Below are positions 46,401-59,219 of a stretch of 64,000 nt of DNA, piece by piece. This DNA is from Saururus chinensis (Eukaryota > Streptophyta > Magnoliopsida > Piperales > Saururaceae), in NCBI GenBank assembly GCA_035235625.1, contig CP141150.1, positions 4,340,001 to 4,404,000 of the forward strand, given 5' to 3'. The notes under the pieces are model-generated. The model was given only the letters and a program-made list of their open reading frames with translations, was not told where the DNA came from and did not search any database. Position 1 is the stretch's first letter; each line of letters starts with the position of its first letter. A program made the position numbers and the translations under genes.

Positions 46401-46679
46401 CTCAACATTTCAAAGTATGCACAAATGTCATTTCAAGAAAAATTGATGGAAATCATGGATGCAAGATTGCTATTAAATGAAAATATCAATAATAATCCCA
46501 AATTTCAAGATTGCTTCTTATCAGTCATCAAAATTGGAATTGCATGCACGACTGAGTTGCCACAAGATAGAACAAGTATACCACAAGATAGAACAAGTAT
46601 AAGAGATGTTTGTTTTGAATTGCAAGTCGCAAGAGAAGTATATCACAAGGACATACTTGGCCGACACCACGTTAATTGA
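43470..46679 (+). pseudogene. LRR-XII receptor-like kinase (Xa21/EFR/FLS2 class), frame broken once
   Basis: This class perceives microbial patterns at the plasma membrane and signals through a non-RD kinase. Exon 1 is 43470-46115 and exon 2 is 46288-46679, joined in phase at GYIPP|E: the classic two-exon layout. The signal peptide is residues 1-22. The LRR N-terminal cap (CRWRGVSCGRRHQRV) follows, then about 20 LRRs, a cap (NNRLCGG), a membrane segment (VMLPLIVGTCIFIFACFIIV) and the kinase. The kinase has GSGGFGYVFKG, AVKVI, IIHCDLKPNNILL (Cys in place of the HRD Arg, hence non-RD) and SDFGLAK. Full length would be about 1012 aa, normal for the family. The break is after NKLVG: the frame runs to TAA at 43980, and GEVPPELGLLPKL continues in the next frame. 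One G missing from the run at 43943-43946 explains it. It may be a pseudogene or a sequencing error in an otherwise intact gene. Confidence 0.9.
46560..46601 (+). repeat. 21 bp in-frame tandem duplication in the kinase C-lobe
   Basis: CCACAAGATAGAACAAGTATA occurs twice in tandem (46560-46580, 46581-46601). It doubles PQDRTSI, the segment around the conserved kinase subdomain XI Arg. Confidence 0.97.
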
Positions 46680-47667
46680 ATGAAGGTAGATAAAATTGAA
46701 GTTGAGTATTTGAATAAAGATTGTGTGATATGTTTATCTTAGGCACATCAACCTGTACGCTAGATTGTATTTCATGTGTTGAAATTTTTGCAAAGCTATG
46801 TTGTAAACTTGTTGTCCTTTTTTGAATAGTAGAGTTGTTGATTTTTTTGGCAATTAAATAGATCTTATCTACTTCTTAGTAAATAGTTACATTAATAGAC
46901 AATTATACACAAAGCAAGGCCGCGAGGATTCGGTACACCATAAATTATCATAACCATAGAGCGTAGATTACAATATATTGAATAGAAAAAATAGGTCCTA
47001 GATAAGTAGAGAGATGAACTAATTGAATGGTACCACTATTGGGGAAAATGGCCATGGCCAGCCACCATCACCACAGGCTCGACCCCATTCGAAGACCTCT
47101 ACACAAACCACCCAAGGAGTTAAAAAACACCCAAAGTCATCCAAGAGAAAGCCAAAAGTGAGTCATCCACATCAGTCCCATATGTAAAGGAAGGAAAGAC
47201 GCTGGGAATCACTAAACCAACTAATGAACAAGCACAAAGGAGGACAAAAAAAAATCCCCCAAACCCATAAAGATAGGAACTTGACACAAGAAAAACAAGA
47301 AGAAGCCAAAAGGATATATATCTTAATTAGCATAGAGTAGGATCCCCTTCACCCAAAAAAGCACATGGAGAGGAGGGGAAAATAATAGAATGGGTGAAGA
47401 TGGAGAGCAAGTGGGTAAAAGAGTAATTAAGCATGAAGAAAATAAGAAAGAACCAAGTCAAAAGAAAAGGTGGGAGAAAAAGATGACACTATAGAGTATG
47501 AAAGGGGAAAAGAGGACTAGAGATGCAAGAAGAGTGATAGACTTGGGAGGAAAGGAATGACCAGGGAAGAGGAGAAGATGGTTGGTCAGCCCGGACCAAA
47601 GGTGGGTAGCCAACCTTTCAAGCCAACTTGATCGGCTCTGAGAAACTTCTTGGACACTCACCCAAAA
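46680..47667. other. 3' flank of the receptor kinase gene
   Basis: AT-rich to 47000, then a purine-rich stretch (47100-47640) without a supportable gene. Open frames on the minus strand at 47458-47661 are low-complexity. Confidence 0.45.
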
Positions 47668-48465
47668 TGTAATACCCCGGATCCGTGGGGCCCTTAAATT
47701 CTAATGGAAAAACTCGTCCTGGGTGCCAAAATTATCAAGATAAAAAAATTTCTACCGATCACTAGGATCCTTAATCGTTTGTAAGAACTGCAACGATCCC
47801 CAGGCCATGATTTCAAAAGTAATAAAAAAATTAATTACTACCATTTTTAAAATAGGCCAACAACATCATGGTGTTGGTTGCTTACGTACTTATTGGATAA
47901 CATCTCCAATGTTATTTCAAAAAGATCAAATCTAGATATAGTTTTGCCTAAAACTAAGGCCTTTTAGCAAGCATAACATCATATATACTATGCTTAAGTA
48001 TTTTACATATGCATTCATCTATCAAAGTTGACGTGGAAAATAAAAGTGTCGACAAATCAATCTAATCATTCTTTTACGAACTCCGATGAATAAATCACAT
48101 AATCAAATCAATCAATCACAGAATCCAATAAATCAAATAGTTTATTCGTAAATAGAATATGATACCATTCAAACTTGGATAAATCATCATTCACAAAATA
48201 TCACCAATGTCAAAGCAACATACACCTGTGCTCGTTGGATAACATGATAAAAAAGAAAGATCTTCCTACTATATCTCATTTCATGGGTGCGTCATATGCC
48301 TAAATAGGCAGGTATCCATAATCGATAGTTTTTGGGCTTTATACCAAATAACTACCCGTCACTAATACCGAGGTGACAAACACTCATGCTTGTGGGGCAA
48401 CAATATCAAAATGAAAGAGATCTTCCTACAATATTTCAATTCATGGGCATGTCATATGCCTTAAT
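47668..48465. mobile_element. LTR-like remnant interrupted by a family-Y element
   Basis: It starts TGTAATACCCCGGATCC, a typical plant gypsy LTR start. It contains two related units of about 155 bp near 48230 and 48385 sharing AAAGATCTTCCTACWATAT and TCATATGCC. The right side is cut by the family-Y LTR at 48466. Confidence 0.5.
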
Positions 48466-51400
48466 TGTTACGCCCCGGCACTGCCCGACCCGAGCCAAAC
48501 CCGGTCCAGGGGCCAGTCAAGCGCACAGGGGCAACAAGGAGATTAAAAATGATTAGCGGAAGACTTATGCCCTAATCACGGGTGATCTAAAATTAACGGA
48601 GTAAACGCACTACTTTGACCATGAGTAAATAGGTAGAATAAAAAGAGTTACTTTAACTCTAAAATAAACCACAATCTCAAACCCACATACTAATTATTCC
48701 ATAGCCCACACAAGACTTCAAATCAAAGTCTCAAACAAGTCTAAAGATATAATGTAACACAAGTCTATAAACAAGAACCACTCCACAAGGTTCTAACATC
48801 ATAACAAAATCAAAGAAACATGCAACATAAGAGATCTCCACGTCTACTCCCAAGTCCTCCCTGACCTTTCCTCAAATAGAGGATCCTGTCCGTCTGCGTT
48901 TCACGCCACGCAGCCCCAAAATAAAAAGAAGGAAAGTGGGGTGAGTATAAAAACTCAATAATGGTTTTAATATAACTATAATCATCAGAAAACACAACGT
49001 CATGGTAATATAACAATTCAGATCAATGATTGACAAGATATATCATTTTCTGATCATTTTCTAGCTAAAACCCTTATTTAACCATAAACATCCAAGCTAG
49101 CAAGCATAAGACAGTTATAACCTAACATTCATCTTACATAGGTATTTATTCATATCTATTCAAATCAAGTATATTAATCTCATAAATCACATAAAAAGTG
49201 TCTTTCACATCCTTTCTAATTATGTAACCATAGCACATAAAACTACCTAATAGTGTCTCAATCACACTTTCTGATCATGCATTCATAACACATAAACCTG
49301 TATATAGTGTCTTAATTACATTTTCTAATCACACATACATATCACCTAAACCTGCATATAGTGTTTCAATCACATTTTCAGATCATGCATTCATAACACA
49401 TAAACTTGCATGTAGTGTCTCCATCGTACAATTCAAATTATTTAGAATGTCACCTATACCGCATGAGAAGTGCCTCTACCACACATTCAAATCATGCATT
49501 CAATATCATATAAACCTGCATGAGATGTATCTCCAACATACATTCTAGATCATGTATCAACATTCTCGTTCATCAGGCATGTATAAGTGTCTCACGCACA
49601 CTAGTCTAACATGCAAGTCCATACATATAGAGAATAAACCTGCTCTTCAAGGCCGAAGCCGTCGAGCAAACCCTTATTAAATAGACATGCTCCTCAAGGC
49701 TGAAGCCATTGAGCAACTCCTACTCCTCAAGGCCGAAGCCGTCGAGCAACTTTTGCTCATCAGGCCTAACTCCCGAGCAACCCTGCTTGTAAAGACCGAA
49801 GTCCCAAGCAACAGAACCTGGTAAGCCAGTGCACTCAAACAAACCAGCTGGATTCTTAGGGTCCAGATAATCTCAACAAATAAATCTCAATCACAAGACG
49901 AGTTCATCCCTCATCTCCATGTACATCAAGTCGACTTAACTCGGGGAGTATACATGTTCCATACAAGAACTTAAATCGAAAACATGTCCCTTCAGACCAA
50001 TCAAGGTTCGATTAAGCCAATGACCAATTAATCCAGCACGTAATTTCACAACATTGCATCCAATCGATCAAACTCGACTAATCTTGATAAAGTCTCAATC
50101 GGAAATCCGTTTTCATAATGCATGCAACATGTACATACTTGGGCAAGGCATACATGAATCCTAATTCATGATAAGTGCTCTCATCAACCCCTCATGCATC
50201 ATTTATAATCATAATACTATGCATCATCATAATCATTAACCCCACATGTGTGTGTACATGGTAGAAACACCTAATTCGATATATATCAACATGCATTGTA
50301 CTTAACTCGTCATCACACTACACATGCACATTAATATCTAATTATGGATTCCAGTAGAAATCATGGGTGAAGAACCATTAAAATCCATAAATCAAGTCAA
50401 AACATAACCACATGCTAAACATAGGTAAGCACATTCACCTCATGCTTGAGTCTAGGCATAACACTAACATTCACCCATCATTTAACCACATCCTATAATG
50501 ACATATCAGTCCATTAGCATGCTATAATTTTACTGAAAACATGCTTAAACCATAGGGAATCAACCACTCATATCTTCAAGATAGCAATTCTAACATATAT
50601 ATCCAACTACAAGCCATTTCACATAAACTTTAAATATACACCACAAATTCTAAACATCAATAGTATGCTTTTCCAGTAGCTTATTCTAGCTCAAAACACT
50701 CCACATAAACATAAAAATGATATTTTAGAGTAGAGATATCGAAATAAGCAACATACATAAAATGGTCAAATTCTGCAGTGTAGCTGTTCGAGAGCCCTGT
50801 AGGGCCGTTCTAATGCCAATAAAGCAGTTTTGACCTTCTTCTTCATTTTGAATTTCAAAACGGAGACTCCATTAAAGAAACTTAAAACCTTCATCTATCG
50901 ACCCAAAGACCATTAAAACTCTATCAAACTTTCCAGAATGCTAATCTACACCATCTTAAGACAAAACCCTAAGAAATTGGGACAAGAAATTTACATATAC
51001 TAATCCCACCATTAGAGCATTAAATTGAAGTAAACTTATTCCAAATAAACCATAAAAATTGAGATTTTACCATAAGAAAGCTGAGATTTCGAAAACCCAT
51101 TACCTTGTCACTTGATTAGGTCCGGATTTGACCTTCACCCTTCTTGAAAACCTTCCAAAGACATAGAGTTTAAGTTAAACTCCATTAAAAATCGGTTTAA
51201 CTTTGAAAACCTTAAAGAAATCTTAGATCTAGGGTTTGTTAAGCATAAAAAATAAATTTTGAGAAGTAGGGTTTGAATTAAGGGAGTAAATAAGTGATTT
51301 TAATGCCTAAAATCGAATCAAATCAAAGGGAAAATGATAAATTAAGAATGGATTAGAAGAAAACCTAGGATTTAGGCTTGATTAAAGAGAACATACCTTA

Positions 51401-51916
51401 ATCTCCTTCTAATTCGGGCTTAATTAGGGAACTAGGCCTTAATCACCTCCTCCCAGCCTATTCCCAAATGGAAAATGGCTCTGCCCTTTCTATTTATAAT
51501 AGGGCTTGGGGTGTACATAATTAACTAGTGGGGTATGAATAGAAATTTGGGCCAAAAATGGATATTTTGACCATTTGAGCACTAATTAAAGCTGAAATAA
51601 ATCTGAATTTTTTTACATAAGCTTGTGTTGATGCCTGGGTTAATTGGGTCAAAAAACCTCAATTTCGTTAGTGGGGCACACAGGGGGTCCCGCCAAACCT
51701 TAATTTTTGAAAAATTAATTAAAAATAAAAAAATCCCAAAATTCAGGTTTGACCCAAAATCACTTAAAACCAATAATTGTAAAGTTGATTTTGATTAAAA
51801 CCATAAGAAACACTATTTATTTTCGAAACCACCGAATTAGTCAGGACACGCGTTAACTACACGATAACCGATAAGTAAAAATTAAAATGAACCAGTTTAA
51901 GATTAGAGATCTTACA
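48466..51916 (-). mobile_element. Family-Y LTR (copy Y3), 3' LTR of a deleted gypsy element
   Basis: On the minus strand it runs from TGTAAGATCTC to GCCGGGGCGTAACA (3.45 kb). A polypurine tract (CCTAAGGGGGGGAGGA on the minus strand) adjoins at 51917-51932. It holds a TATA-type motif near 51487-51497 (minus strand), a CAAGGCCGAAGCCGTCGAGC repeat set at 49640-49800, and one decayed palindrome pair near 50785-50815. Confidence 0.9.
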
Positions 51917-51932
51917 TCCTCCCCCCCTTAGG

Positions 51933-52943
51933 AATTTTGGTCCTCCAAAATTCGCTAAAGGTCAACACAGTTCTTTTGCCGACTCTGCACCGTATGCAAT
52001 TTCTCCTACGTTGCATGAGTACACAACTGAAGCCACAAATTAAAACGTCACTCTAGACCACGTAATCACCACTCTCGGAAGATAAAGTTAGGACCTGAGC
52101 TGAAGTCAATCTCTTCTTCACCTCCTGTCCGAAATAAAATTGACATGGAACTCGATCTCCTTAGTATAATGCAATTCCGACAAGTCGTTCAACAACACAT
52201 TCCCAAACTCCAACACTATTAAATGAATTTCAAGAGGAAGTAGTTCCACACTCGTCACCGAGATGCTTATAAGAAGACTACACTCCTTCTATTAGTCCAC
52301 CTTCTAGCCTTAGTGAAAGAAACCAAGAATCTTCCACTAGAATCACTTAACACCCTCGAAGGAGAAAGACTCCACCTTGGGTTAAGTGAACACCACTTTC
52401 TCTCCCGACAACCCACATGTACATGATGCTATAAACATCACATCTATGCCGAAAATCACATCGAAAATAATCATAGACAAGATAGTCAAATCAACATGCA
52501 ACTCATTCAACCTCAAGTTCTCAAGCAAAACGCGGAGAGATAAAAGAATGAGAAGGGTCGGCATCACGTAGCACCTTAACATAGTGAGAGGCAATGAGGG
52601 CCATACCTTCCACTACACCTGAAGAGTTAGCCATCTCGTGAGCCGATAAAACATACACTCTCCCATTGGCAACTGGCTCCTTCCCTTTGGCATCCTGCTG
52701 TCCGGTAGTTGCTCTCGCCTGAGGACAATCGGTAGCATAGTGCCCCTTTTGCCGACATTCGTAGCAAGTCGCTCTAGTACGGCGATCAAGGTGCTCCTGC
52801 TGCCTAGGACCAGCGTTAGACATCAGTGGAAGACGTCTCTGAGGATGGTTAGCCCTCTGAGGACACTCGCTAATGTAGTGCCCCTTCTGCTGGCATCCGA
52901 AGCAGGTCACCTTAGCACGGCAGTTGCGATGAACCAGTCGCAC
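51933..52943 (-). pseudogene. Ty3/gypsy gag zinc knuckles, protease and pol remnants (internally deleted)
   Basis: Minus strand. Two CCHC knuckles (CFGCQQKGHYISEC and CYECRQKGHYATDC) precede a retropepsin whose active site reads DADPSHSFIS instead of DSG.. and is therefore presumably inactive. Further on, VDLTILSMIIFDVIFGID is the protease end. A protease-RT linker (KEIEFHVNF) and an RNase H piece (KRRLTSAQVLTLSSESGDYV) follow in other frames. The RT body and integrase are missing. It ends at the polypurine tract and LTR Y3. Confidence 0.85.
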
Positions 52944-52971
52944 ATGGTAGCATGCGTCTGCTCACAATTAC

Positions 52972-55900
52972 TATAAGGACCCTCATCTCTAAACCGGTTT
53001 TTGGTTTTCTTTAATTATCGGTTATCGTGAGGTTAACGCATTTTCTGATTTATTCGGTGGTTTCAAAGATAAATGGTGTTTATGATGGTTTTAATTAAAA
53101 TCCACTTTAAGATTGGTGGTTTTAAGTGATTTTGAATCAAATGTGAATTTTTGGGATTTTTTGGAATTTTTATTAATTTTCCAAAAATTAGGGTTTTGGC
53201 GGGACCCCTGTGGGCCCCACCGTCGAAATTATAGTTTTTGTGTCAAATGAACCCAGACATCAACTTAAGCTTATACAAAAATTTTTAGAATTTTCTCAGA
53301 TTTAATTAGTGCTCAAATTTGTAAAATACCCATTTTTAGCCTATTTTTCTATTTACACCCCACAACTTACCTATAGACACCACAAAGCCTACTATAAAAG
53401 GGCAAACCTGAGCTATTCCCATTTTGGGAATAGGCTGAGGAGGAGAGGTCAAGCCTAATCCCCAATTAGGCCCGGATTAGAAGGTTTTTAAGGTAAGCCC
53501 AGTCTAATTAAGCACTAAATCCTAGCTTTCTTCTTAATCCCCTCTAAATCTACCATTTCCCCTTTGTTTCAATTCATTTTTAAACACCAAAACTATTGAT
53601 TTGTATTTTTACTACAAACCCTAGCTCTCAAAATCCGATTTTTATGTTCAACAAGCCCTAAATCTAAGTTTTTAATTAGAGTTTTCTTTGTTAAATCGGT
53701 TTTAATGGAGTTTAATTCAAACTCTATGTCTTTTAAGGTTTTCAAGAAGGGTGACCATCAAATCCAAGCCTAATCAAAGGATAAGGTAATGGACTTTCAA
53801 AATTTCAGTCTTTCTATGGTAAAACTCTTGATTTTGTAGTTTATTTTGAATAAAGTTATTTGATTTAGTGTGCTAATGGCATGATTAGAAAATGGTAATC
53901 TTTAATCCTGATTTCATAGGGTTTTATCTTGTTATGATATGGTTTAGCATTCTGGAAGTCATGGTGGACTTTTGATGGTATTTAGGTTGTTAGATGATGA
54001 TTTGAAGTGTTATCAATGGAGTTTCGGTTTGAAATTGCGAAAGGAAGAAGATGGTAGTTTCTGCCTTGTTGGCGTTCGAATGGCCCTTCTGGACATTCGA
54101 ACGGCAACACTGCAGTTTTGGTATTTTTCTAGTTTAGCCAATCGAACGGCCTGCTAGGCGTTCAAATGGCCAAACTATGAATTTGAAATTTTACCGTTTA
54201 GCCGATCGAACGGCCTGCTGGGCGTTCGAACGGCTACACAACAGTCTTGTGTTCTATTTGCATGATGTTTATTTCGATGATTCCACTTTAACTTGCCAAT
54301 TTTATATGAATGTGGAGTGTTTTGAGCTATATTATACTACTGGAAAGACATGCTATTGAAGTTATGAAGTTGGGATATATGATTAGAGATTTGTGGAATG
54401 ATTTATGTTTTGTGGCATGATGTTGGAATTGTCATCTTGAAATTATGAATGGTTGATTCTCTATGGTTAAACATATTTTCAGTAGGACTACAACCTATTA
54501 ATGGACTGATTTGTCATGATAGAATGTGGTTAGTTGATGTGTGGATGTTGGTGAATGTCATGGCTTAAGGATGAAATGAATGATCTTATATGTGTTTAGC
54601 CTTTGTGGTTGAGTTTTGATTTGAGTTATGATTTCAATGATTCTTCTCCTATGATTTTCGCTGGAATTCATGATTAGATGTTAATTCACATGTGTAGTGT
54701 GGTAGTGAGTTAATTTCAAGCATGTTGAAATGCATTGAGTGAAGTACTTCTACTAGGTACACATACACACATGTGGGGGTTAAATGATGATGTTGGAGCT
54801 TGATATTATGATTATGAATGATGTATTAGGGGCTAATGAGAGTACTTATCATGGATTAAGATTCATGTATGCCTTGCCCACGTATGTACCATGCTGCATG
54901 CATCATGAAAATGGATTTCCAATTGAGGCTTCATCGAGGTTAATCGAATTTGACCGATTGGATGCAATGTGGTGAAATTGTGTGCCGGATTGATCGGTCA
55001 TGGATTAATCGAAAGTTGATTGGTCCGAAAGGACATGTTTTGATTTGAGTTCCTGTGTTGAACGAGTGCACTCCCCAGGTTGAGTCTAGTTAAATGGAAT
55101 TATGTGGGGACGAGTTGTGTACTTGTCTTGCGGATTGTGAGATTGTTATTATGAGTGTCACCTGGACCCTGAGAATCCAGTGTGGTATGCCGTGTGCACC
55201 TGCTACCACGTGTTCTAGGGTTTCCTATGTGGAAACTCGGGCTCTTTCCTCCGTAGGAGATGTCCCTGGGCGAACACCTCTGCTCTAGATTCTCTGTGTG
55301 AGAATGGGACATCCTCGGCCAGGATCGTCCAGGGCAAGCAGCTTTAGGGATTGACAACCCCGATCTTTCTTTAATTCTTGTGTAGAATTTTGGACCATGA
55401 CACACCTTTGTGGCCTTGTCTATGTTCCCGTCTGTGTGACACTAAATTGTGATTACTCCTTGATGGAGGTTGTTATGATATGATGCATGATGGAATATAT
55501 ATGTTAGAGATACATTCATGCAGGTTGATTATGATATGATGCATGATGGAATATGTATGTTAGAGATACATCCATGCAGGTTGATTATGATATGATGCAT
55601 GATGGAATATGTATGTTAGAGATACATTCATGCAGATTGATTATGATATGATGCATGATGGAATATGTATGTTAGAGATACATTTCATGCAGGGTGTTAT
55701 GATGAGAATGACATTATGTGGATTATGCACTATGATGCAGTTTTAGGTGATGTGTATGTGTGATTAGAAAATGATGCACCTTGCCAATCTTTGATCTGAA
55801 TGATTATATTGCTATGCTATCGTATTTTCGATTTTGATAGTGATATTAAAAACCATTGCTGAGTTTGTTAAACTCACCCCTCTTTCTTGTGTTTTGTTTT

Positions 55901-56354
55901 GGGGCTGCGTGGTGTGACACGCAGAAGGACAAGATCTCCTCTTTGAGGAAAGGTCGGAGATGACTTGGATGTGATCGTGGAGATCTTTGTGTGACTTATT
56001 TTCCTTAGTTTTATGCTTTTTGTTTAGAACTTTTGTGTAGGGTTCTCTGTTGGATTATGCTACTTTATACAGTTGTGTTTGCTTAGGACTTATTTTGAGC
56101 TAGTGTGGGCCATAGTTGACTAAGTTTGTGGGTTTGAGATTAGTTGTCTACTTTGTGATAAGTAACTCTCTTTCTGTTCTTCTTATTTACTCTTGCTTAA
56201 AGGATTGTGCGTACTCCGTAATTCTGTTAAGTCGCCCATGGTTAGGGTTAAGTCTATCGCTAAATCGTTTCTCAATTTCCATTCGTCGCCCCCGCGCACT
56301 TGACCGGCCCTTGGACCAGGTTCGGCTCGGGTCGGGCATCGCCGGGGCGTGACA
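52972..56354 (+). mobile_element. Family-Y solo LTR (copy Y4) inserted in the gag of a family-Y element
   Basis: It starts TATAAGGACC (TG changed to TA) and ends GCCGGGGCGTGACA. A perfect ATTAC duplication flanks it (52967-52971, 56355-56359). It is 3.38 kb. A TATA box (TATAAAAG, 53393-53400) lies about 420 bases in. Three palindrome pairs are at 54072-54232 and a 56 bp array at 55476-55690. It is inverted relative to the element it interrupts. Confidence 0.93.
55476..55690 (+). repeat. 56 bp tandem array in LTR Y4
   Basis: Four units with GGAAT starting at 55492, 55548, 55604 and 55660. Each contains ATGTTAGAGATACATTCATG and GATATGATGCATGAT. Repeat-to-repeat identity is high. Confidence 0.93.
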
Positions 56355-56359
56355 ATTAC

Positions 56360-56575
56360 CACCATGAAGCTTCTTAGCTTTGTCAGACGGTCCTCGTGCC
56401 TAGCACGCTTAGGTTGTCCCTCGACCAAGTGACACTCTTCTGAGCCCTTCTCCATCACTGCTGTAGTCTGAAGTACTCCCGTTAAAGTCCACATGACGTG
56501 TGTCAACCCTTCAACGGCGGTTAACACGTCGTCAACTCTCGGATCTCTTGTCGTAAGATCTCCACTAGTGCCCAT
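56360..56575 (-). pseudogene. Ty3/gypsy gag N-terminal fragment
   Basis: Minus strand, starting MGTSGDLTTRDPRVDDVLTA, about 230 bases downstream of the primer-binding site. It is cut at 56360 by the solo LTR Y4. On the far side (52966 leftwards) the sequence continues with the zinc-knuckle part, apparently after loss of the gag core. Confidence 0.7.
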
Positions 56576-56808
56576 GTGATCCTATCCAGTCATCTACATA
56601 ACCACTTGACACTAAATCACCAGGCCTAATAACTCAAAACATCACAATCAACAAATCAGAAAACACACAATCAAGCAAACAAGCAACATTCAAGACAAAC
56701 AACTAACGGAATTCACCTCACTAGTTATGTCTAGACCTTGATCATCTCACAACCCTTTAACCCATAAGACTTGTCACTCAAACCTTATTTACTCTTGGAC
56801 AAAGATGT

Positions 56809-56820
56809 GCTCCGATACCA
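56809..56820 (-). other. Primer-binding site of the family-Y element
   Basis: TGGTATCGGAGC on the minus strand, eight bases inside the LTR end. It matches the 3' end of plant initiator tRNA-Met (TGGTATCAGAGC) except at one base. It sets the element's orientation as minus. Confidence 0.85.
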
Positions 56821-56827
56821 AAAACTT

Positions 56828-56929
56828 TGTCACACCCCGACACTGCCTGACCCGAGTTGAACCCGGTCCAGGGGGTGGTCAAGCGCACGGGGCAACAAGG
56901 AGATTGAAAACGATTAGCGGAAGACTTAA
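56828..56929 (-). mobile_element. Family-Y 5' LTR remnant (copy Y5)
   Basis: It matches the terminal 100 bases of the other family-Y LTRs and diverges after AGCGGAAGACTTA, where unrelated sequence begins. It pairs with LTR Y3 as the two ends of one element. Confidence 0.82.
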
Positions 56930-57795
56930 CTACGACAATTAGGACCTACAAGTAGTTCTCCCTAGAAAAAAAATAGAAAAAAAGGAATCGGGCTCGGGTT
57001 CGGTCGAGCCCATTCCAAAAGCTTCTGGATGGTGCATCCCGCCCCCTTCCGGCTTCATTTGCCCAGCCGCCGCTGGTTACCGGTGGGCCGTAGGGCTGCT
57101 GCCACCGGCTCCGCCCCGATTGTGTGACGGAAGGGGGCCACCGTCCTGGCCGCTCCGCCCTCCGCTCTGTCTCTCCCCAGTTAGACCTCCATATCTATGT
57201 CTACTGTGATTCTGTTGCCGCCGTTAGCCAGTGAGCGCCAGCCGCCCATTGCTCTGCCATGGGTCGGCGACGACATGAGGCCTTCCCTCCCGGCCCTAGA
57301 GGGCCTCCCCTCCTCCGTCCCACTCCATTTTCCCCCTCGGTCTCTATTTTTCCGCCCCTTTTGATTGAGCTCACTGGTCGGCTTCGACCTTTGGACGGCC
57401 TGGCCATACTCAGTCTGACTCGCCTTGGTCTGGCGACACTGAGGAGCCACCCCACTCAGCCCAGCTCCGCCTCCTTCCTTCATTTTTTCGGTAGGTCAGT
57501 TCAACCCATTTCCCTTGCCCAGTTTTTTTGCCGGTGCACTGTTTTGATTAAACAGTGGCCGCTGGCGGCGAGCCTCAGCCGACTTGACCTCCCTCCAGCC
57601 TCGCCTTGGTCTGGCGAAGACTATGGACCACCCTACCTATCCCGGTTCCATCTCGTCCACCGTCCTCTACTCCGGCTAGTGCATTTTGCCCGAACTGTGC
57701 TTCAATTTTCCAGTGGGTTGCCGCTGCCGCCGTTAGCTGGTGAGGGCAGCTCGATCACTGTGGGCTCCGCCCCGGCCTGGTGATGGCCCGGAGAC

Positions 57796-59219
57796 GGACC
57801 GATCGTTCTTTGCAAGTGTACAAGTTAATTGTACTTGCATAAGTATTTAAGGGTTGTCGAACCTCAGGGACGGATGAATTATTACTAAATCTAAAGAGGA
57901 ATTTGCTGATTGAAAACTAAAACAAACTTAAACTTTAATTAAGTAAAGGAAAGAAATCAACTAGTTTAAAAACAAGAGATTAATATGATGAAAATTACTT
58001 AGGAAATCGAATCCACTATAGAACCATAACAATTCCTTAACTTTTAATCTAAATCTAGTGTGAATATGAACAAGTATTCTCAGCTACAAGCTAGAATTAC
58101 TTTAGAAAGAATCATTAATTAAATTCCATGGCATGAACTATCTTCGACAATAGCACAAATCATTTACACTAAACTAGCTATAGGCATGACCCATCTAATC
58201 TTAGTATAACTCATCCAAGTCATTAATTATCTGAACATTAAAACTATTGTATGACCATCTCATCTAAATCACAGAAATTAGAATCGATGAAAATATCAAA
58301 ACCACATCAATCTATCATCTACAAGACAATAAATCAACATAGATTTGAATAAACATTAAAATCTCTTCCATTAAAAAGGAAATCTATATCATACAATTGT
58401 CATCATTCACAACTGAGATCTAAATTAAAAAGAAAAGAAACTAAAACTTATCTATAACTTCATCAACTCCTAAGTAAAAGAAAAGTTTAGCCTTCTATTG
58501 TAGAAGAAAGCACTTAAATCTCCATTAAAAGCTTTGAGTTCTCTTCTATCTTCTTCTTCCTTTTTCTCTTCATAAAATCTACTGGAATCCCCAAATTTTG
58601 AGCCAAATATGTCTTTTTATAGGCATAAGTTCTGTGGGAAAAAGTCCAATATGAAAAGGATTCAAAATTGGCTCAAACAAGAAAACTGCGCGTTATTCCG
58701 TTCGAGCCCTGCATGCCCGTTCGAATGCTTATACTGAGTTCTTCTTCAAAATCATGTTATACCGTTCGAACGCGCCCTGGATGCCCGTTCGAACAGCTAC
58801 AGTGTTTCTGCAATCTGGATAGTTTTTCTGGACAGTCCATATTCTGTTCATTAAGCTTTTCTTCATGTCCATATTAATTTCCAACTTGTTTATAACTCCG
58901 AAAAGTTGTCCAAATCACTTTAAAGCATGTCAAGACTATTTTAAATTATTCCAAACATCGTCCAAGTACCTCGATAAGTGCACTTTACCTACAAAACATA
59001 AAATATCATACTTTAGACATGTAGAAAGTAACTAAAATTCCAACTTGATTTAAATACATGTCTAAACTACTAATAACTACAAAATCATTAATAATTAGAC
59101 TAAAATACTAATATCTATCTTAATCTAAATAAACTATAACTAACTCTAAATAAACCTAATCTATACTAGCAAATAAGGTAAAAAGGCATATGAAATAGAT
59201 ATATATTTCATACTTATCA
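57796..59219 (+). mobile_element. Family-Z LTR-like element, copy 2 (1.42 kb)
   Basis: GAGAC occurs on both sides (57791-57795, 59220-59224). The end is CATACTTATCA. The body is collinear with 36939-38373, with scattered substitutions and small gaps. It carries palindrome pairs at 58696-58800. Confidence 0.78.

Noticed and set aside
55476-55690. Regular 56 bp array considered as a CRISPR
   Set aside because: The repeats are directly adjacent without unique spacers and lie within a plant LTR; it is an ordinary tandem repeat.
57259-57783. 174-codon Pro/Leu/Ser-rich open frame
   Set aside because: High GC content of the LTR-type region gives long frames in several phases, including opposite-strand frames at 57181-57483.
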